From positions 7,131,901 through 7,195,900 of the forward strand of contig OX359196.1 in NCBI GenBank assembly GCA_947172415.1: a DNA stretch of 64,000 nucleotides. The letters are read 5' to 3'. The notes beneath the pieces were generated by a model. The model worked only from the letters and a program-made list of their open reading frames with translations. It was not told the origin of the DNA and did no database searches. Numbering within the stretch: the first letter of the stretch is position 1; the number at the start of each line of letters is the position of its first letter. Positions 29,501 through 44,500 of the stretch are shown here, piece by piece. The DNA comes from Chondrosia reniformis. Its lineage: Eukaryota > Porifera > Demospongiae > Chondrillida > Chondrillidae. The position numbers and the translations under genes were made by a program.

Positions 29501-32500
29501 GGAGAGAGTTATGTGGAGAGATGTGGAGGAATATGTAGAGAGATAGGGAGAGAGATATGGAGAGATATGTGGAGAGATATGTAGAGAGATATGTAGAGAG
29601 ATTTGGAGAGAGATTTGGAGAGAGATATGGAGAGATATATGGAGAGATATACGTATATTTGTAGAGAGATAGGTACATACGTACGTACATGTATTGACCT
29701 ATAGAAGAGGGTTGCTTTCTGGTGTTATGTTTGACTATAGGAATTTGAAACATTTAATGAATGGTTTGAGCAACTGAGACAGGTTTTCAATCAAAGTGGC
29801 TGTCTAAAGTATGGAACTAGTGAAGAGGTGGCCATTACCAGTTTGGAAGCTTGTAAAGCACGGCTACTTTCACAACAAGAGAGAGCTAAAGTAAGTCCTA
29901 TAATAGGGTATTATGATATTTGAAGCTTGCTTACCGATTTACTGCATGCATGCATGAATATATGTGCATGTATACATATGCATATTTTGTATCTTAATAA
30001 CTTGATGAGTATTTACTCTCTTTGTATCCAACAAATAAGGACTTGGAGATGGTTCAGGAACTTCTTGAAAAGAACTTGTTTAATTTCACAAAGTTGACAG
30101 AGTAAGTTCCATAATGTACGTTATGCTATGCATACTTAGGTACATGTGTGTCTCCTCAAAGTAGTCTTTTGGTGGCAGATACAGTAAAGTATTGGTTGGG
30201 CTACATGTTGAAGGAAATGAATGTAGTTTACAGATTATAATGATCTTATCATGCTGCAGGCTTGCCAATGAGTTTGAGGTATTGGAAAATCTTCTCCATT
30301 TGTGCAGGTTTGTGTTTTGTCCACCCTTGCATATAACTGTATATACTGTACGTACTGTAGAGTGTTCAAACAGCAGTATAGTGTATATATATACTGTACA
30401 TACTGTAGAGTGTTCAAACAGCAGTATAGTGTATATATACTGTACATACTGTAGAGTGTTCAAACAGCAGTATAGTGTATATATATACTGTACATACTGT
30501 AGAGTGTTCAAACAGCAGTATAGTGTATATATACTGTACATACTGTAGAGTGTTCAAACAGCAGTATAGTGTATATATACTGTACATACTGTAGAGTGTT
30601 CAAACAGCAGTATAGTGTATATATACTGTACGTACTGTAGAGTGTTCAAACAGCAGTATAGTGTATATATACTGTACATACTGTAGAGTGTTCAAACAGC
30701 AGTATAGTGTATATATACTGTACATACTGTAGAGTGTTCAAACAACAGTATAGTGTATATATACTGTACATACTGTAGAGTGTTCAAACAGCAGCACAGT
30801 GACTGGAAATGTCACAAGTGGTGTGATACAGATACAGCAGTGTTGCTAAGTGCAACTGCTCTACAATTGGATCAACTTAAGAATCTTCCAGACTTTTGTT
30901 CCGAGTGGGATGTCTACACCAAGCTGATCGACGTCATTATAGTTCTGCAGGTAGGCACATGACCTCTGTACTGACATATCCAGACCCACCCCTTTACAAC
31001 TGTACACACTATCAAATAGTACTGAAACTTTTATTTTGTGATAATTTGTATTTTGGTTGTCTAAGGTGGGTTCAGAACTGCTTGTCTATTCTACGTAGAA
31101 TACCCTACCAGTTATTAATGACTTCTTGAGGTCATCTCTGAGAACAAGACACTGGAAACAAATCCTTCGGCTTGCCCTTCCCAGGCAGTCGGGAAGCACT
31201 GGTTCAGTAACCTCTGAAAAGCTGAAAATGTTTACTTTAAGAGAATTAATGGAGCTGTCTTTCAGCGGTACAGAAGATATGTAGTTGCATATTATAGTCT
31301 AACTAGTTTGTTATGCTGTACAATCCATATTGTTCCCTTGCATCCTTTAACTGAGTGTGGTGATGTACCCCTGTGTGTGATCTCTGCCATCAGATCACGC
31401 TGCTGAAATCAGGTCGATAGCAGAGAGGGCTGATAAGGACTTGGCTGTTGAGATGGCCATAAAGACATTTGAAGAGGTCTGGTTGAGTCGTGTGTTTGAG
31501 CTAAAACCAGCTCAGAAAAGTGGAAGAAAAGTGAGAACCTCATCCACGTATATACGTACGTGGGTTCACTGCTACTTAGGACTGTTTATTATCATAGAGT
31601 ATTGAGCTTATTAGAGGCAGTTTTCACAATTATTCTTATAATAGTCTGCAGACCTTCATCACCTTCATCCATGGACTGAAACATCCTATTGTAAGAATAA
31701 TTGTGACAAGTGCTACTGATGAGCTATAAAGAATCTCCTCCTCTTTTGATGTTTTTATTAAATATGCTGTTAACATGACATCTTGTCCCTCTTCTCCTCT
31801 TCAGCTCCTCCCACCAGTGCAAGGCAGCGGTAAGAGGAGGAGTGACTCTGTTGTCCTGTCCACCACCTCTGTGCATCTCTCCTTTGAAGTGTGTCTGCTG
31901 GAGAACATTGATGAGGTGGTTGTCATTGTCAATGAGCACCAAACCTCACTGCAAGCGTTGCTAGGCACCAACTCTGCCAGTTCCTTTATGGAGGACTTGA
32001 ACAAGTGGAGGAAGATTTTGCAGACCATTGAGGCAGTGTTGAAGGTTTGGAAGTCAGTTCAGGACTTGTGGTACCTCCTACAAGAAGTGAGTATTCAAGT
32101 ACACAGTTCCTACGTCCTGTACCATTCAACCAATGATGTTGTATGTTTTATGTAAACATCTATTGCAATATGTTAAGATACAAATGATTAGTCTTAAGGA
32201 GTTTGGGAATAGTGTCCTGGATGAAATAGTTGTGTTTCCAATGATATCAGGTGTGTATGTCTCTTGAAATGCAAGAACATCTTCCAGGAGCAATGCTCAC
32301 CTATCAGATGGTGGATAAGGATTACTGTGAACTGCTCCAGCAAGTGGAGAAGAATGCTAATGTCATGTTTCAATGCTGCCAGGAAGGTTTGTATATTTAT
32401 ACCATACCAACTTCAAAATACATAATTAATGGCTAGATACCACTTAACTGCTGCTACGATTTGTCTTGATAAAATAATTTGAGTTCACAAAGATGTGCTT

Positions 32501-35500
32501 GTTGCTAAAGCTAGGGACATGTGGTCGGTACGTAGCTTGTCAGTTATGGTTGTAATAGGTTTGGTTTGGTAACCTCTAGACCAACTAACTGTTCTGAACA
32601 AGATGCACAACAGTTTGAAGGAGTGTCAGAACAGTCTGCTGGCACATACGAGGACCTACCAGGACAGTGTGCCGTGGTTCCTCTTCCTGCCACCGGATGA
32701 TGTGTTGAGCTTTGTGTGCAATGGTACGGAGCCTGCCTTTCTCAGTAGCAACATCCAACGGATCATTCCCTCAGTGCATATGCTTCAGTATGAACAGGTG
32801 GAGCATGATGTGAAGATAGTGGCTGTCAAGTCTCGAGGAGGGGACTCCCTTAGCCTCACAGAGGTTAGCGTATATATGTACTGTACGTACTGTAGCACAC
32901 TAGGGGGAAATATCCACTCTAGGGAGTTATCAACTTTTGGGGGGATTTGGGTTTCCTAGGACTAAGGGTTCTGTAAACCCCTGATCCTGTTCAAATATAA
33001 TTTGAATGTACACATACGTACGTACGTACGTTCATTCTGCCTCATTTGTATATACGACGTAGATGGTCTCAACAGATTCTCCAATTGAAACCATTCTGAC
33101 ACTTCTCATGCAAAGAATTAGTCAAAGTTTAAGGAGTTGCTATTCTGCTGAAATCAGAAGCAGTAGACTTGCAGAAGGGAACATTTCAATCACAAATCTC
33201 AAGTCCTTTTTGCAGTCTGCCATCCAAGGGCACTGTCCTAGGCAAATTGTCCATCTGATAGTTGGTTGCGCAATGAGGGTTATTGTGGAACAGTCACCTA
33301 CTGCTGAAAGTGTGACAGAACTGACACAGTCCCTGACCTCGTTTTTGTCATCCAGACGGTTTGAAGTAGGATCTGGTGTTTCTGTTGGCACTCTGTCGGG
33401 CAGAGATCACTGGATTTGTTCGGCTGTGCTCTTTTCTCTGTATTACCGTGATGTTGTGCAGAAGCATCCTGCCAACGAGAGATCTGTATTTACTGACTCT
33501 TTTGAATGGTTTGCTGCATTGAAGTATGCATTTGGTAGTGATTCCAACCAAGCACCTCTTCTGCAAACTGGAGATGCTACAATTCCCTATGGATTCCAGT
33601 ATACTGCCCAATATAGTCAGTTAACTCTGTCTGTGCCAACTGTGAAGAGTATGTTTTCATTGCTAAAGGCCAAGAAATCAAGCAACATAGCATTTTGTTA
33701 TGGCCAAGAGGTAAGTATAAGCCTTCACACAGGGTACTGTATGTATCAATATTCAGTGCATGTTATGCAATATGCGGTGCATGTTACACAATATGTGATA
33801 CATATTATGCAACATAAGATGCATATTGCAGTTAATCACTAGTGCAAACATGTTTGCTGCAGGAGTCACTGGAGCCACAGTTAGTTTTACTGTTATCAGA
33901 GATGGTGGGATATGTCATCAGGTATTTTGTATGCAGTGAGCAAGTCAGTCTGCTCGATATGACAGATATAATGAGAGCAGCTTGTCTCACTGGTAAGTAC
34001 TAGGCTCTGTGTATAGACACTTTGGTAATACTGTTCTTGTATCCAGCAATGTGTATGATATATGTACGTATGTATGTACATGTATATACACCTGTGGTAT
34101 GTACTTTTATGGAGTTTAAGGATATATGCTCACTGCATTCTATAGGTAGTTGGATATTCTGGAATGATTTTGATAAATTGAAAACGGAAGTGTGTCAAGC
34201 CAGTCTCTACATGTTTCACTCTATTTCAGATGCTCTGAGACGGAAAAAGTCAGAGGTTACGCTGGGGTCCAATGTAACTGCTCTATCTTCTCACTTGTCA
34301 CCGTTCTTTTCCCTCTCTGTCTCCGCCACTACTGCCAGCAATCCTCTTGGGAGCTTCTGCAAGGTACCCCCTTACATTGTACACAGCTTTCGACTGGTGT
34401 CACTTCACAGACCCAAGTTGGAAGATCTTCTGCCGGCCATTTTTACCTCCATGGGTTTCAGCTATTCAAACATTTTAGCAGAAAATGTCCTTAAAGTTGT
34501 GGATAAAATGCCACTGATTAAAGGGAAAACCCCTGTCATTTCCCAGACTATTTTGACTGATGTAATAGGCCTTGCTTCAAAGCATCAGGAGATGCTGGCT
34601 AATACGGGCAGCCTGTCGAGCCTGTACACAGACACTGCCGACTACCTCAGAGCATACAGTGAGGCCTATTTGCAGAAAAGAGTGGAAGATGTCACAAATG
34701 AGGTTGGCGACTAGATATGTCAAACATAGGATGACCACTGTTTACGTGGTTGTATTTCATAAACTAGACATTTTAGCTGCATGTGTATAGTGTATAGATG
34801 GTAAGGATGTGAAATCACATCAGTTATGAGACCAGCTTCACATGTCACATTCCGTGTGTGCTAGACATTTATTTTATCCTGTTCCAGTTGCTACTGAGCT
34901 ACTTTGTGTTGCTTATATAGGCTGGTCAGGATCAACCTGAGGTCCATCCTGATGGAGAGGTGCACCCAAGGCTTATTACAGGTTCACCCACAGTTGAGAA
35001 TGAACACTTAACAGAGGGCCTTTCAGAGGAGCCAGCTGCCATATCAGAAGGACTAGAGCAGGGGTTTTCCATCCGAGATGGAACCCATCAGCTCACAGAA
35101 CAGTTTGCCATCATGCTAGCTCTGAAGGATTCATTCCTGCCTGCCTACGGAGGAGCTAGAACAGAGCTGGGAAAGGAATATGTTGCACTGCTTGGCTCAG
35201 TATTTAATGGACTTGCTATTGAGAAGGTCATAAGCCAGGAGCTGGAAGTTCTTCAGCGAGCAGAGTGTATCACCTCACACCCAGAAATCCTTGATTCTGT
35301 GCGGGAGTCTAGAGCTGCCAGTGTGTTGAGAAAGGGGATCTCCCCATCATGTATGTGCTCATTTATTGTCACTGAATTAGGGTTGTTACCATGGTAATTG
35401 TGTCTGCAGTGGCTAGAGGTCCCTTGAGCCTGGAAGAAGCCATATCTAGTGCATGTAGAATTCTGGAGTACGAGCCAACCACAAGTTTCCAAACCAAAGT

Positions 35501-38500
35501 TATTCAGCTGATTCAGCTGATACAGGCACACAAGCTTGTAAGTTATCATTAACATGTTCTCTCTGTGGAGAACTAATCTAATGTGGCGATGCTCTGTTAA
35601 TAGATAGCTGTGAGTGGCACTGGGGGATGTGGGAAGACAGCTTGCATAGCTGTGGCCAATGAGGCCATGCATATTCTTGGCTATAACGTCACCAGCACAC
35701 GAATTTGTGTGAATGACAAGTGTTCAGTTGGCGGATACTGGAAGGAAGGGTTAGAAATTATATAACTATGCATTATTGTTGTCTATCAGTGCTAGGTACA
35801 TATACGCACACCACATTATGTGAAATTTAAGTGATAATAAAACCACAAGTATTATTATATGTATGCATATCCACACTCTTACTTTGTGTGTCATGTGGTG
35901 GTAGGCAATGGAGAAACAGTCTTCTAGCTACAACTGTTGAGGAGATTCAGTCCAGTCGGTACCAAAAGCAGGATAACGAGGAATCTGTTTCCAATTGGTT
36001 GGTGATCGATGGCCATTTTTCTGTTTCTGATTTGCTGAGCTGTTGGTTGCCAGGCAACGGTGTTTTGAGGATGTCTAATAAAAAGTCAATCAGTCTACCT
36101 AGTGAATTCTGTGTGATTGTAGAGCAGCGTGGCAAAGGGGATCTCAATATCCCAGTTGTTCAAGTGTCTGATTCTGATGTGGACTGGAGGAATATTGTGG
36201 CGCTTAAGATCAAAAAGTCTTCCTCAATCCCAAGGGAGCAAGCTAAACAAGTAATGACTTTCTTTTGTGAAGTTATCACAAAAATTGATGGATTCATGGA
36301 TCGTAAACATGTCAAGTTTGACACAAAAGTAGTTGCTATAACATCATTCAAACTTCTGGAAGTGAGATTTAATTGAATAGCATCTGTTTGAAGTGTATAT
36401 TTAAATGCAACAATTATTATATGAGAACATATGTACAATATGTACGGACGTATGTACGTATATGTACGTACATATGTCTATAGTACATATGTCTATAGTA
36501 CATGTGTGTAGGATATGATCATATAAAAAGGGGTCTTGTTTTGATGAGTTTAGGATGGCTACTGAGATTATTCACTTGTGCTATTGAAGATCTTCTTCCA
36601 CTCATGCAGGTGTTTCTGGGGGCTTACAAATCCTGTCCCCTTGAGGTCTGCACTGTTTATGCTGTTTCCTGGACCATGAGGCACTATCTGATTGGTTTCC
36701 TAGCTACCAAATTTGATGCATTTATTGAGAAAGAATTTGGTGATGTAACCAAGCTGAGCAGTGGTACATCCATCTTTTCCACTTTACTGAGTAATAACAG
36801 CGAAGTATTGCAACCTCTCACAGATGTGCTGCAGAAAGCCCTGAGCGCCAGGTACTCTGTGTGCGGTCAGCCATTTATTCCAACTGCCCAATCTGTTGTG
36901 AGTCCTCCTATTTCCCACCGAGCATTTCATACAGCTATCACCGAGCACCGTTGCTAGCATAGTAAATCAGAAGGCAAAGTTATTATGTGTATACGTATAT
37001 ATAGTATTGTGATGTCCATTATCTAGGGTGACGGTCCTCTATATTTGTATGTGTACATGTATGTAGTCCTGTAGTATTGGCAGTCTGTTTGGATTGATGG
37101 CAGCAGGATGGTTAGTGTGTGATTCCTTTGCTTCCAATTAGACTTTGGCGAGGATGGTTACTCTATCCTGTGAACATGGCATTCCAGTTCTGGTACACGG
37201 CAGACCTGGATCAGGAAAGTCCTTCTGTGTACGACACATTCTCTCCACTGCGTATGGCGGGAATCTGATGGACATTAAGCCACTCATCATTAACATGACA
37301 GAACATGTGACAACGTCCATGTTGGCCAATACCCTGTTGGAGCACATGACCTGGATGGCCGGCAACACTTATGTCCCTGCTGGCGCTAGGCAACTCGTTG
37401 TGTTTATAGACAATATCCACAAGGTAGGTGGAACAGAATGTAGTACAGTATAACCTTGATATAGTACTGTATCCACAAAAGTAGAAATATATATACCTTT
37501 TCCACAACTTGTCTGGTCTGGAATGTGAAGTAGTTACTCTTATCATGTGATATAAGACCTGTCATTCAGCTAAACTGCTATGTATGTACTTGTACAACTT
37601 GAGTGCAGTATCTCTACGTGTACATGTACGTACACAGTTAAGTGAGTTCCTGTATCCTCGTGACTGCTAGGTTCTAACTTCAGAAAATGGAGTGTACATC
37701 TTAGATATCATTCACCAGCACATCACCGATGGAGGCTTCCATCACCCTGATAGCCATCAATGGTATCACGTCTCCCATGTTACTTACATCATATCATGCG
37801 ACAATGACACGAGGTTTGACTGCTATTTTCAGCATCACTTCTTAAGATTTCATTGGCTGGACTACAAGTTAGTCTTTAACAAGCATGCACATACTTGAAG
37901 AGTACATTTTAGTATTTCCACTAACACTTTGTAATGTCCTGTGCTTCTAGAGTGATGAGTGAATCATTTGTGTGAATGTAGGTATGTTCCGTCTCTTGTA
38001 TGTGTGTGATTCTTCTATTTCTATAAGACAAGTTCATGTGGTTATATAAATGAAACTGCAGTACTGCCACAAATGAGATTGTTTACCAATGACTGATGTA
38101 CTGTGTGTTGTGTCTTTTGCTATTTAGCTTTGAAGACTTACATTTCATTTTCTGTGAGATGCTGAAATCATTGGACTTCTCTTCCACCCTCCCTCAACTC
38201 TCTTCAGTGGATATTATCAACAAGATGGTGGATGTGACCCTTGACATTCATAAGCAAATGCAGCACCTCTTCTCCCATGAGGATTGGTGTAATTACAGTC
38301 TTTGTGACTTGTCCAAGCTGTTTCAGAGGATTCTGTGTCATGCATCCGACATTACCAACGAGCAAGACTTTCTCTCGATGTGGCAACACCAGTGCTACTG
38401 GACCTACACAGCTAGACTCCCCAGCAATGCAGACCTAACAAGATACCAGGACATCGTTGTTCTGGCTATCAAGAAGCACCTCAGCAATATTCCAGGAGTA

Positions 38501-41500
38501 AGTCCAGGCCATTCTCAGCCTGACCTAGTTGAGGAGGTTATCAATTGACTTGTTTACTCTGTAGTTTGACAGCTTGCTTAGCAACCAAGCCCTTGTCGTA
38601 GCACCACCTGGTTACAGAACTGGCAAAGGTCTAATTGAAGTCAAGAGTGGCATCAAGGAGGTATATACGTATGTAGGCCTACCATTAATACATTGTTCCA
38701 TGTACGGTCATTGTTGATCTTACAGTATAAATATATGTAGTATGTAAACATACAGTACATATACAGTACGTTACTCTATATAATACACATGTGATGCACT
38801 GAATACTGTAACTCGTATTCCACACAGTTGCAGCACTATTTTAATGAACAGCTGACTGAAGCACAGAGGGTTGCTAAGCTACCAGGAATCCCCTTCTGTG
38901 GTCAATACGTGAGGGAGGCCTGCTACCTCTTGGAGGTACTAAACAGTCCCTTCCAGACCTCACACTGCCTTCTGGTCGGCTTCAGTAACCCAGAACCACT
39001 GACACACGTTGTGTCAGTCATCATGAGCTCCTCACTAGTGCACCTGAGTGATCTGTGTGGACCAAGATTATTGGAGAGCAACTTTGACAAGTACAGCCTC
39101 ACACAGTTCAGAGGAGACCTCATTGCCATTTGTACCAGAGCTGGAGTTAAGGTGTGCTAGCTCATTTGGTACCAATTATTGTTGTTTCATTACTTCCTGT
39201 TTCTACTACTTCCTGTTTTGCTCCACTATTCCAGGGTGAAAGGCTGATCCTGCACTTGCTGGATGATGACATGATGGAATTTGAACACTTTTTTGTTTAT
39301 CTTGAGCTGCTAATGAACGATTGTGCTATCAACTGCATTTTCTCTGAGGAGGAGAAGGACCACGTCATCACTTCTATCCGAGGCCATGTGACACAGGCTG
39401 GTATTGAGTTCAGTACATCTGCAGCCTGGGACTTCTTTCTCAAGTCAGTAGTCATGTGATCACCTGTACTAGTCATGTGATCGCCTGTAATAGTCATGCA
39501 TGTGATCACCTGTACTAGTCATGTGGTCACCTGTACTGGATGGTATACTTGCATACTCACTATAGGAATATCCGTAAGAACCTAAGGATTGTAGTTTCAG
39601 TCACAAGAGATCCACCTCAGCTCCTCCATTGGATATCCCAATGCCGGCCTACTCTGCTACGTATGATGAACATGCTTTACCATCGACCCTGGAGACAAGC
39701 AGACCTTCTGAGCGTTGCAGAACTGGAGCTGGAAAGTAATAATCACAAATACTTCCAAATATAGAAGGATTTTAACTTTTAAATGCATTTTACAATGAAA
39801 CTCATTGCACTTCCTAGAACTGTATTTTTATATGACATGGCCAATTTTATCTTTGTCATACTTCCAGAGGTCAATGGCATTCCTGCCGAAGTAAAGAAGA
39901 AGATTTGTCATGTTCTCTCCTCATTCCACACCAGCCTACTTGTGGATCTGCCACTGGAGTCATCCATGTGTGTTAACAACTGGGCCTACAAGTGCTTTGT
40001 GGAGAGGTACCATATCCCATCAGTAGAGTACACACATTTATCACCATATCCATCAGGAGAGTACACACATTTATCACCATATCCATCAGTAGAGTACACA
40101 CATTTATCACCATATCCATCAGGAGAGTACACACATTTATCACCATATCCATCAGTAGAGTACACACATTTATCACCATATCCATCAGTAGAGTACACAC
40201 ATTTATCACCATATCCATCAGTAGAGTACACACATTTATCACCATATCCATCAGTAGAGTACACACATTTATCACCATATCCCCTCAAAATATATTGCTT
40301 CTAGATACAGCCCTTGTGAACTTATAGCACTGCCCCGCTGCCCCACTGCCCCACTGCCCCACTGCCCCACTGCCCCACTGCCCCACTGCCCCACTGCCCC
40401 ACTGCCCCACTGCCCCGCTGCCCCGCTGCCCCATTGCCCCACTGCCCCATGGGTTATATAATAGGTACTTGTATATACTGTACATGCCTTCAAAAATGTT
40501 AATGTTTCCCTTCTGAGCTGATAGATGTCCACAACTTCATGACTTTCTGATTCACACATACGTACCTTTCACTTTGTGCTGTTGTCCTTACAGATATGTT
40601 CACAGTCTCTCCCTAGCACTGGAGAGGAACAGAGAAGAAAGCAACTACTTGTCCAAAGCAGTCGCTTCTATAGTGACAGCTGAGAACAAGTTGGTCTCTT
40701 TGGAGAAGCAGCTGCAACAGGAGACCATTATGTTGGAAGAGAAGTCTTATGTGAGTGCACTATCTCTAGCGTGTGTGTCTACTGTAACAGTGCCAGGCGA
40801 CCAGAATAGTAGTTTGGTTATCGAAGTGGATTATGTATTTGTATTGTCTTCAGTGTATCATTGGTCCTATCATGGTCTTGTTACTGATGTGGTTCTATTG
40901 CAGGCCTGCATGCGACAGTTGAGACAAATAGGGCAGGACACGGCAATCTCAGCTGAACACAACAAGTTGCTGTTGAAATTGAAGGAGAGGATGGACCATC
41001 TTGAACTGGTACTTAAGAATGTCCTATAGACCTTACTGGTCACTATAGGCCTTACTGGTCACTATAGGCCTTACTGGTCACTATAGGCCTTACTGGTCAC
41101 TATAGGCCTTACTGGTCACTATAGGCCTTACTGGTCACTATAGGCCTTACTGGTCACTATAGGCCTTACTGGTCACTATAGGCCTTACTGGTCACATTCA
41201 TAAGGAATGTCTAGTTGGTTCAACGAGTTGGGTAATGTATGCCATAGTAGATGAGAGGATTATTTAGAGCTGATGTTTCTTTGTAGATATTCCCAGAGTA
41301 TGAACATGCTTATGAGGTGTCAGTGGACAAGACTGCACAGCTGGTGAGAGATACTAAGGAACTTGTTCACAACATGGACAGGGCCAGTTTGGCTGATCTG
41401 AGGAGCCTTCATGAACCACCAGAATGCATTCAAGCTCTGCTTGCAGCAGTTATTGTGATTGGTCAGTTTTCTATTGATTGTGATTGGTCAGTTTTCTATT

Positions 41501-44500
41501 AATTATGATTGGTCAGTTTTCTATTGCTTGTGATTGGTCAATTTTCTGGTGATTGTGTGTTTATAGTGTTTGTTATGCTAGGCTGTCCATTATCTGTGTT
41601 CTGTTCCGTCTGTCAATGTAGTCAAGTCACCAAATGCCGATTTTACTTGGGTCAAAGGTGCCAAAAGATTGATGGCTAATTTGGACCGCTTTAATGAGAT
41701 GTTGTCATCATTTGATGAACCAGAACAGACTTCTCAAACCATTCTGCAAAGCCTTGTGCAATATGAAGAAGTATTGAGCAACAGACAGCAGTTTCGAGAT
41801 CATTCCCCAGCTGCAGATGATCTACACCAATGGGTCCTCAATATCATTAGGTACTCATATAAACAGTTTTGTATGGCCCATGGTCACATGACTTGGTCAC
41901 ATGACCTACTGTTATGCAGCTAATAAGATATTCATCTTGTAATGTACAGGTATCATGAAATGCTGGAGACAAAGGTATGCCCCTTGCAAGCCAAGCTGGA
42001 TCAGGTAAGAGCATTCCTCAAGGAATTCAGACACAAGTTGGGAAATCAGCAAGATAAAGTTGCAGTAAGGATTACATTTGCACCTTTCCATCTATTCTGT
42101 ACTAGCCAATTTTTGTGCCTTATCTATCTCTTGTATTGTTAGAATAGCTACAGTAAAAGTGTACATGTATATATTGATGTAATATGGTACGTATGTATAT
42201 ATCTTTGCTCAATTAAAATATATTTGCATTGTGTTTTTAACTACATCAGTGCACTTATATATAGTATTTTTGTATGTATAGGACTTTACTGAGAGTCTGA
42301 AGTCTATGAGGGATGGCTTGGAGGAGTTTGTTGTTGATAAGAGTCTGTACGAGGAACACATGGAATATGTGAAGCACCAACTAGAAGATGTGAAGGACTT
42401 TACCCAGGTAACTGCAAGGGTCACAGTACAAAGGTCATGGTTCAAAGGTGGTCACTCTGCCTGACCTCTCTCTCTCTTCTGCCATACTATAGGTTTTGAG
42501 TGAGGCAAAGAATACTTGGGCCAGACAGCTATCTAATAGCAGCAATGCTCATCTGAAGCGGTTAGGAGGGCTTGCCATCACTGAAGGATTTACTGTCTAC
42601 TTGGCCAGATTCCCACACCACTTCCGGAAGCAATGTTTGCAAGAGTTGTGGCCAAACTGTTTGGAAAGGTGTGGCATAGAGTTGAATTGGCCCTGCCTCT
42701 CAGTTCAGGATATTATAATTCCAATTACTGGTGGATCCACCGAGGCCTCCTTGCCTCTGCTGATGTCGCTGTACTTGGCTGACCCCCTGAATATCATAGA
42801 GCTGTCAGAGAGGGGGTATCAAGGAGAAGCCATCCTCCACCTGCTCACTGCCAAGAGGGTCTGGCAGCAATGTGTCCTCTTCATTGATCCAGAGGAGTTA
42901 TCAGTCCACTGGCTCCAAGACCTGTTTGGCGACCAGCTAGTGCTGCTTAATGTTCAACAGAAGGGATTGTCTTTCTACTCGGCTCTCGAGAGAGCATTAA
43001 CAGAAGGACAACCAACAGTGATTCACCATGTATACGAGGCCTTGCATCCTTCCCTCATTGCAAGCCTGTTGTTTTCAAGGGTCTCCAGTGATCACACAGG
43101 TACATTCAGATTGGTGCATAGCAGTGGGAATGATACATATCTGTAGTAAACATTTTGTTGTTGTTTACCCAATTTAGGTGAACAACTGCATTTTTGTGGG
43201 AAGAATATTGCAGTCCATCCGAATTTCAGTCTCTTTTTAGTGTCCTCCCAACCGTTGTCACTGCAAGCAACTAGAGTACTGTCTGCTTGCACCGTCATAG
43301 ATCTTACCCCTTATAAAGCAGAACTGTACTCCTTCCTTGCTCCAGCAGTGAGAGAGTCAGAGGGTGGTCTGCTGATGTTGGCAGAGGGCTACAGTAAGGT
43401 GATGAAGGATGCTATTGGGTGCTTGTCCAGCAGTGACCAGTGCTCCTCCTCTTACGTTGCTCTGATGGGACAAGTACAGGAGAAGATAAAACTTATGCAT
43501 AAAGTACATACACATAAAACATATACATTTGAAATTACAGCTAAAGTTTTTCATCATCATGATATGATTAAAGTTTGCTGTATATAGTTACACATTTCCA
43601 TCTTCTAGGCTCAGCAGGATCTTTCTCAAGCCATTAAACAGAGTACATTTTCAAGACTAGTAGAGAGTGAAGCTCTACAGCCTGATGGTGTTTCGGCCAT
43701 TTTGTACTCACTGATGGTGCTTCTGAGCAGCAGCACTCATAGGTGTCCTCTCAAGTTGACTGAGTGGGTAGAAATGACATCTTCACAAACTGACAAGGAG
43801 GCGCTAGGCAGAGCTGCACTTGTTACAGGAAGCAAGTAAGTTATGAAGTGTTTAAGAACTAATAGTCCCTCTAGTATTAGTGTTCTCTGTTAAAATAATA
43901 GAGATTTCTCTAGCTCAGACATTTTGACACTGGGGGGTCTTCTTCAGTGATTAGTATTCTCTGTTTGTTGTAGGTTTTTAACTGGTTCCCTTTGGAACTG
44001 CTTGGCTGCCTTCAGTATAGCAGTGAATAAAGCTAAATCCATGCCAGAGCTGCAGGCAATGGACATTGGAGAGGCTGTATCTTCAGCCTTACACAATCAG
44101 ATCCACACCCTCTGCTTCTCAACTCACTCACTTACGCACATAATAGAACAGAGCAAAGAGACATCAGTCCCGATGATATTAGCAGTTGAGAATCAGGCTA
44201 TGTTTTCATCAATCAATCTTGTTATTTTGGTTCAACAAGTCCAGTTTAGTTGCTCAGTAAGTTCTACAAGTAAAGAACACTTGTATCTATAAATATAGAC
44301 CTGTAGTGAATGGTATTAGCTTCACTGTACTCTCTAAGTAGGGATGGCCAAAAAACATATTCATTGTATAACAACTATACGATTTTATTTATGTTTTACT
44401 GTTACAGACCGTACACTCCCACTTGACACGCCTTCCCTCTTGCATGCATGTGTGTTATACTTGTAGGGAAGAACTGAAATATTGAATCCAACTGCTGAAG

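Noticed and set aside
29253..29753. Long Leu/Ser/Tyr-rich frame on the - strand
   Set aside because: Shadow of the GA-rich array plus the opposite strand of a dynein-like exon.
39973..40559. Repeat proteins (Met-Asp-Met-Val-Ile and Gly-Gln-Trp types) on the - strand
   Set aside because: Read from the 33-bp and octamer arrays; no start context, splice signals or non-repeat homology.
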